Shown: positions 7,514 to 10,755 of the stretch, in pieces
Numbering within the stretch: the stretch's first letter is position 1
How the letters are laid out: every line of letters begins with the position of its first letter
Assembly (NCBI GenBank): GCA_039029455.1
Contig: JBCCGE010000105.1
Location: 1-10,755, forward strand
Reading direction: 5' to 3'
Source: JBCCGE01 sp039029455
GTDB lineage: Bacteria > Pseudomonadota > Gammaproteobacteria > Arenicellales > Poriferihabitantaceae
Length of the DNA: 10,755 nt
The notes under the pieces: model-generated
Databases searched by the model: none
What the model saw: the letters and a program-made list of their open reading frames with translations, nothing else
Told to the model about the DNA's origin: nothing
Translations under genes and position numbers: made by a program

Positions 7514-9511
7514 ATGACCACTCCAAGCCGTCGCGATAAAGCCAATGCCATACGAGCACTCAGTATGGATGCCGTTCAGAAAGCCAACAGTGGTCATCCG
7601 GGTGCACCGATGGGTATGGCCGATATCGCTGAAGTGGTCTGGTCGGATTATCTGAAGCACAATCCATCAAATCCGAATTGGATGGATCGCGATCGGTTTG
7701 TATTGTCAAACGGCCACGGATCCATGTTGATTTACTCGCTTCTGTACTTGTCCGGTTACGACCTGCCGCTGGAGGAAATCATTAACTTCCGTCAGCTGCA
7801 CTCGAAAACGCCCGGACACCCGGAGTATGGATATGCGCCTGGGATAGAAACCACCACCGGTCCACTGGGGCAGGGTATTTCGAATGCCGTAGGCATGGCA
7901 ATTGCAGAGAAAACACTGGCCGCGCAATTCAACCGTCCGAAACATAACGTCGTTGATCATCGCACTTATGTTTTTCTTGGAGATGGTTGTTTAATGGAAG
8001 GGATATCACACGAAGTCTGTTCACTTGCGGGCACTCTGGGGCTTGGGAAACTGATTGCGTATTACGACGATAACGGTATTTCTATCGACGGTGAGGTCGA
8101 TGGCTGGTTCAGTGATGACACCGTACAGCGTTTCAAGTCCTATGGATGGCATGTGGTAGCCGACGTCGACGGTCATGATCCGGCTGAGGTTCGGGACGCA
8201 ACGCAGTCGGCAATTAATGAGGATCAACGTCCGAGTCTGATTTGTTGCAAGACGACAATCGGTTTCGGGTCTCCCAACAAAGGCGGCAAAGCTGCGAGCC
8301 ATGGAGCTCCCCTGGGTGCTGATGAAGTGGAACGGGTTAGAGAGGCGCTCGGCTGGGTGCATGCGCCGTTTGAAATACCTCAGGAAATTCGTGAAGCCTG
8401 GGATCATTCAGAGCCCGGAAGCGAGGCCGAATCCGAATGGAACTCCCGGTTTTCAGACTATCGCGATGTTTACCCGGAGCTCGCGCAGGAGCTTGAGAGA
8501 CGGTGTGCAGGAAGTCTTCCTGCGGATTGGGAGTCCATAGCAAATCGGGCAATTGAATTGACGGATGCTGAAGCAGAATCCGTGGCAACACGAAAAGCTT
8601 CGCAGAATGCCCTCGAGAAACTTGCGCCCGAACTCCCTGAATTGATCGGAGGGTCGGCTGATCTTACGGGCTCAAATCTGACCCGGTGGTCGGGATCGAG
8701 AGGGTTGCAGGACGATGCGGATGGAAATTACATCTACTACGGCGTCAGAGAGTTTGGAATGTCCTCTATTATTAACGGCATCGCATTGCATGGCGGATTC
8801 ATTCCCTATGGCGGAACGTTTCTGATGTTTTCTGAGTACGCAAGAAACGCCTTGCGAATGGCCGCATTGATGAAGCAGCCCAGCATATTTGTATTTACCC
8901 ACGATTCAGTCGGCCTCGGAGAGGACGGACCGACACATCAGCCTGTTGAGCAACTCGCTACCCTTAGATTGATGCCCAATATGGCAACCTGGCGTCCGTG
9001 CGATGGTGTTGAGTCAATCGTTGCCTGGCGGCACGCCATTGAGTCAACGGACAAGCCTCACAGCCTGATATTTTCACGTCAGACGCTTCCTCATCAGGTG
9101 CGGGATGCGGAACAGGTTAAGGGTATTTCCCAAGGAGGTTACGTGCTGTCTGATTGTGATAACCCCCAGGCTCTCATTATTGCAACGGGCTCAGAAGTCG
9201 CACTCGCGATGGATGTTGCGGGTCGTTTAAAGGAACTCAATATTCGCGTCATTTCAATGCCGTCGACAGACGTGTTCGACTCACAGGAAATCGGATACAA
9301 AAACGCGGTGTTACCACCACATATAAACAAGCGAATTTCCATTGAAGCGGGCGTTACTGCAGGCTGGGCGAAATATGTTGGTCTGGGTGGTCTCTCGATT
9401 GGCATTGATACATTTGGTGAGTCAGGCCCGGCAGAAGAGGTCTTTGCTCATTTTGGACTGACTACGGATGCCGTGTGCGAGAGAGTGCAGTCATTTTTAC
9501 TGCAATCATAG
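7514..9511 (+). CDS. tkt: Transketolase
   Basis: The enzyme moves two-carbon ketol units between sugar phosphates using thiamine diphosphate, linking the pentose phosphate (or Calvin) pathway to glycolysis in the cytoplasm. The 665-residue length is normal, and long stretches match E. coli TktA. Active-site features are intact: H28 in SGHPG, H68 in SNGHGS, the GDG motif at 156-158 with N187 (DDNGISIDG) for Mg and cofactor, H264 in SHGAPLG, the catalytic E413 in VREFGM and H475 in GEDGPTHQP. The C-terminal domain (about 540-665) is complete. The ATG at 7514 matches the usual N-terminus; the ribosome site is weak (ACAAG). pgk follows after 18 bases, so the two are probably cotranscribed. Confidence 0.98.
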   Translation: MTTPSRRDKANAIRALSMDAVQKANSGHPGAPMGMADIAEVVWSDYLKHNPSNPNWMDRDRFVLSNGHGSMLIYSLLYLSGYDLPLEEIINFRQLHSKTPGHPEYGYAPGIETTTGPLGQGISNAVGMAIAEKTLAAQFNRPKHNVVDHRTYVFLGDGCLMEGISHEVCSLAGTLGLGKLIAYYDDNGISIDGEVDGWFSDDTVQRFKSYGWHVVADVDGHDPAEVRDATQSAINEDQRPSLICCKTTIGFGSPNKGGKAASHGAPLGADEVERVREALGWVHAPFEIPQEIREAWDHSEPGSEAESEWNSRFSDYRDVYPELAQELERRCAGSLPADWESIANRAIELTDAEAESVATRKASQNALEKLAPELPELIGGSADLTGSNLTRWSGSRGLQDDADGNYIYYGVREFGMSSIINGIALHGGFIPYGGTFLMFSEYARNALRMAALMKQPSIFVFTHDSVGLGEDGPTHQPVEQLATLRLMPNMATWRPCDGVESIVAWRHAIESTDKPHSLIFSRQTLPHQVRDAEQVKGISQGGYVLSDCDNPQALIIATGSEVALAMDVAGRLKELNIRVISMPSTDVFDSQEIGYKNAVLPPHINKRISIEAGVTAGWAKYVGLGGLSIGIDTFGESGPAEEVFAHFGLTTDAVCERVQSFLLQS

Positions 9512-9529
9512 ATTTTTGGTGCTTTTACG

Positions 9530-10755
9530 ATGTTAAGGGTTCCGTTATTGTCCGACTTCGATATCCATTCGAAGCGAGTACTGATTCGACAGGATCTCAA
9601 TGTGCCGATAAAGGAAGGAGTGATCACATCGGACGCACGTATTGAAGCGTCGATTCCAACACTAAAATATGCACTGGATCAGGGTTCAAAAGTGCTTGTT
9701 ATGTCTCACCTTGGCCGTCCGACCGAGGGAGAGTTTGATCCGAATGCGTCTTTAAAACCAGTTGCTGAAAATCTGACACAAAAGCTGGGGTGTCGAGTTC
9801 CGTTAGTGACTGACTATCTGAACAATACCGTCGAAATGGATTCGGGGCAGATTGCGCTACTCGAGAACGTACGGTTCAATGTGGGCGAGAAGTCCAATGA
9901 TGAAACGCTTTCTCGCCAGTATGCAGGCTTGTGTGATTTGTACGTTATGGATGCGTTTGGTACGGCTCATCGGGCTCAGGCTTCAACCTACGGCGCCGGC
10001 AAGTTTGCTCCCGCCCGTTGCGCAGGCCCGCTGCTGCACGCTGAGCTGGAGGCACTCGGCAAGGCTATGAGCCGGCCGGATCGCCCGCTTGTGGCAGTGG
10101 TTGGCGGATCAAAAGTATCCACCAAACTGGAGGTTCTGGAATCGCTTGGGGAACGAGTTGATGATCTTGTGCCCGGCGGCGGAATTGCGAATACATTTCT
10201 GGCCGCTGCTGGATTCGGCATTGGAAAATCACTTGCAGAGCCTGATCTTGTTGATTCCGCCAAGAGAATCATGGACTCCATGAGTTTGAAGGGCAGCAAG
10301 GTTGTTCTGCCTGTTGACGTGCGGGTTGCTGATCATTTCTCAGAGCATGCTACAGCGCAGGTAAAAGCTGTTGGGGACGTAACGGGCAGCGATATGATTC
10401 TGGACATCGGACCTGAGACCGCGCAGGTTTATGCTGAGCTTGTTCAGTCGGCGATGACAATTCTGTGGAATGGTCCTGTGGGTGTTTTTGAATTCGATGC
10501 TTTTTCCCACGGAACACAATGTATTGGCGAAGCTGTCGCCGAATCAAAGGCATTTTCTGTTGCAGGAGGTGGCGACACCATTGCGGCTATTGATAAGTTT
10601 GCACTCAGCTCAGGTGTTTCATATATCTCTACCGGAGGTGGAGCGTTTCTCGAGTATCTCGAAGGTAAAACATTGCCGGCTGTCGAAATGCTTACGACTT
10701 CGAAACGTGATTTTGCGTTGACACGCGTACAACGCGTTACGCTAACGCGAAAACG
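9530..10755 (+). CDS. pgk: Phosphoglycerate kinase (3' end beyond the window)
   Basis: The enzyme interconverts 1,3-bisphosphoglycerate plus ADP and 3-phosphoglycerate plus ATP in glycolysis, gluconeogenesis or the Calvin cycle. 408 residues are visible with no stop. Motifs in order: RQDLNVP (20-26), SHLGRP (59-64), LLENVRF (110-116), DAFGTAHRA (141-149), GGSKVSTK (192-199), WNGPVGVFE (from 313), GGGDT (346-350) and STGGGAFLE (from 367). This is a full-length enzyme up to about residue 388 (VEML), where E. coli Pgk has only a few more residues. Here the frame runs on for at least 20 more, ending in a basic, Thr/Arg-rich stretch. That may be a real tail, or a sign of a sequence error near the end. 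The gene begins 18 bases after tkt, with no clear Shine-Dalgarno; no gap or epd gene lies between them. Confidence 0.95.
   Translation, partial: MLRVPLLSDFDIHSKRVLIRQDLNVPIKEGVITSDARIEASIPTLKYALDQGSKVLVMSHLGRPTEGEFDPNASLKPVAENLTQKLGCRVPLVTDYLNNTVEMDSGQIALLENVRFNVGEKSNDETLSRQYAGLCDLYVMDAFGTAHRAQASTYGAGKFAPARCAGPLLHAELEALGKAMSRPDRPLVAVVGGSKVSTKLEVLESLGERVDDLVPGGGIANTFLAAAGFGIGKSLAEPDLVDSAKRIMDSMSLKGSKVVLPVDVRVADHFSEHATAQVKAVGDVTGSDMILDIGPETAQVYAELVQSAMTILWNGPVGVFEFDAFSHGTQCIGEAVAESKAFSVAGGGDTIAAIDKFALSSGVSYISTGGGAFLEYLEGKTLPAVEMLTTSKRDFALTRVQRVTLTRK
10733..10749 (+). repeat. Perfect 7-bp hairpin within an ACGCG-repeat patch at the 3' end of pgk
   Basis: CGCGTTA (10733-10739) and TAACGCG (10743-10749) flank a 3-base CGC loop. 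Just upstream, ACGCGT occurs at 10723-10728 and again at 10732-10737, overlapping the stem. The hairpin is followed by AAAA rather than T on the + strand, so it is not a standard terminator for pgk. TTGACA at 10718-10723 precedes it, but no good -10 is visible before the window ends. Confidence 0.5.

Noticed and set aside
7290..7514. A 74-codon frame starting within the phosphatase gene and ending at the tkt start
   Set aside because: Most of it is out of frame within a well-supported gene. Only the last part, outside that gene, could be real, and it is reported separately with low interest.

Overview
The window looks like chromosomal DNA of a gammaproteobacterium with moderate GC content. 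The evidence is a Pil/Chp-type (type IV pilus) chemosensory cluster and close family resemblance of the transketolase and phosphoglycerate kinase to enterobacterial/pseudomonad enzymes. I cannot name a genus. Every complete gene is on the + strand, genes are tightly packed, and no transposon, CRISPR array, tRNA or rRNA is visible.

Bases 1-6437 are the 3' half of a chemosensory operon. They hold the last part of a PilJ-like methyl-accepting protein, a 28-codon small ORF not described in this family as far as I know (strong ribosome binding site, GTG start, ATGA overlap with the next gene), a giant 1869-residue ChpA-like hybrid kinase, and, one base after its stop, a ChpC-like CheW-fold adaptor. 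In the classical Pseudomonas system this array senses surface contact through PilJ, couples it through CheW-type adaptors to ChpA, and phosphorylates PilG/PilH-type regulators that control pilus extension and retraction (and cAMP). The CheR-like (PilK) and CheB-like (ChpB) adaptation genes that sit in the Pseudomonas cluster are absent here.

Bases 6438-6565 are an intergenic region with a near-consensus sigma-70 promoter followed by a small inverted repeat, which probably starts a second, metabolic transcription unit.

Bases 6566-10755 hold an inositol-monophosphatase-family phosphatase, transketolase (tkt) and phosphoglycerate kinase (pgk, running off the window end). tkt and pgk act in the pentose phosphate/Calvin and glycolytic/gluconeogenic pathways. 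The gap/epd gene that usually separates them in related bacteria is missing. The pgk frame continues past the expected C-terminus into DNA with nested ACGCG repeats and a perfect 7-bp hairpin.

The items most worth a second look are the small ORF in front of chpA, the reduced and partly atypical Hpt set and acidic linkers of ChpA, and the odd 3' end of pgk.
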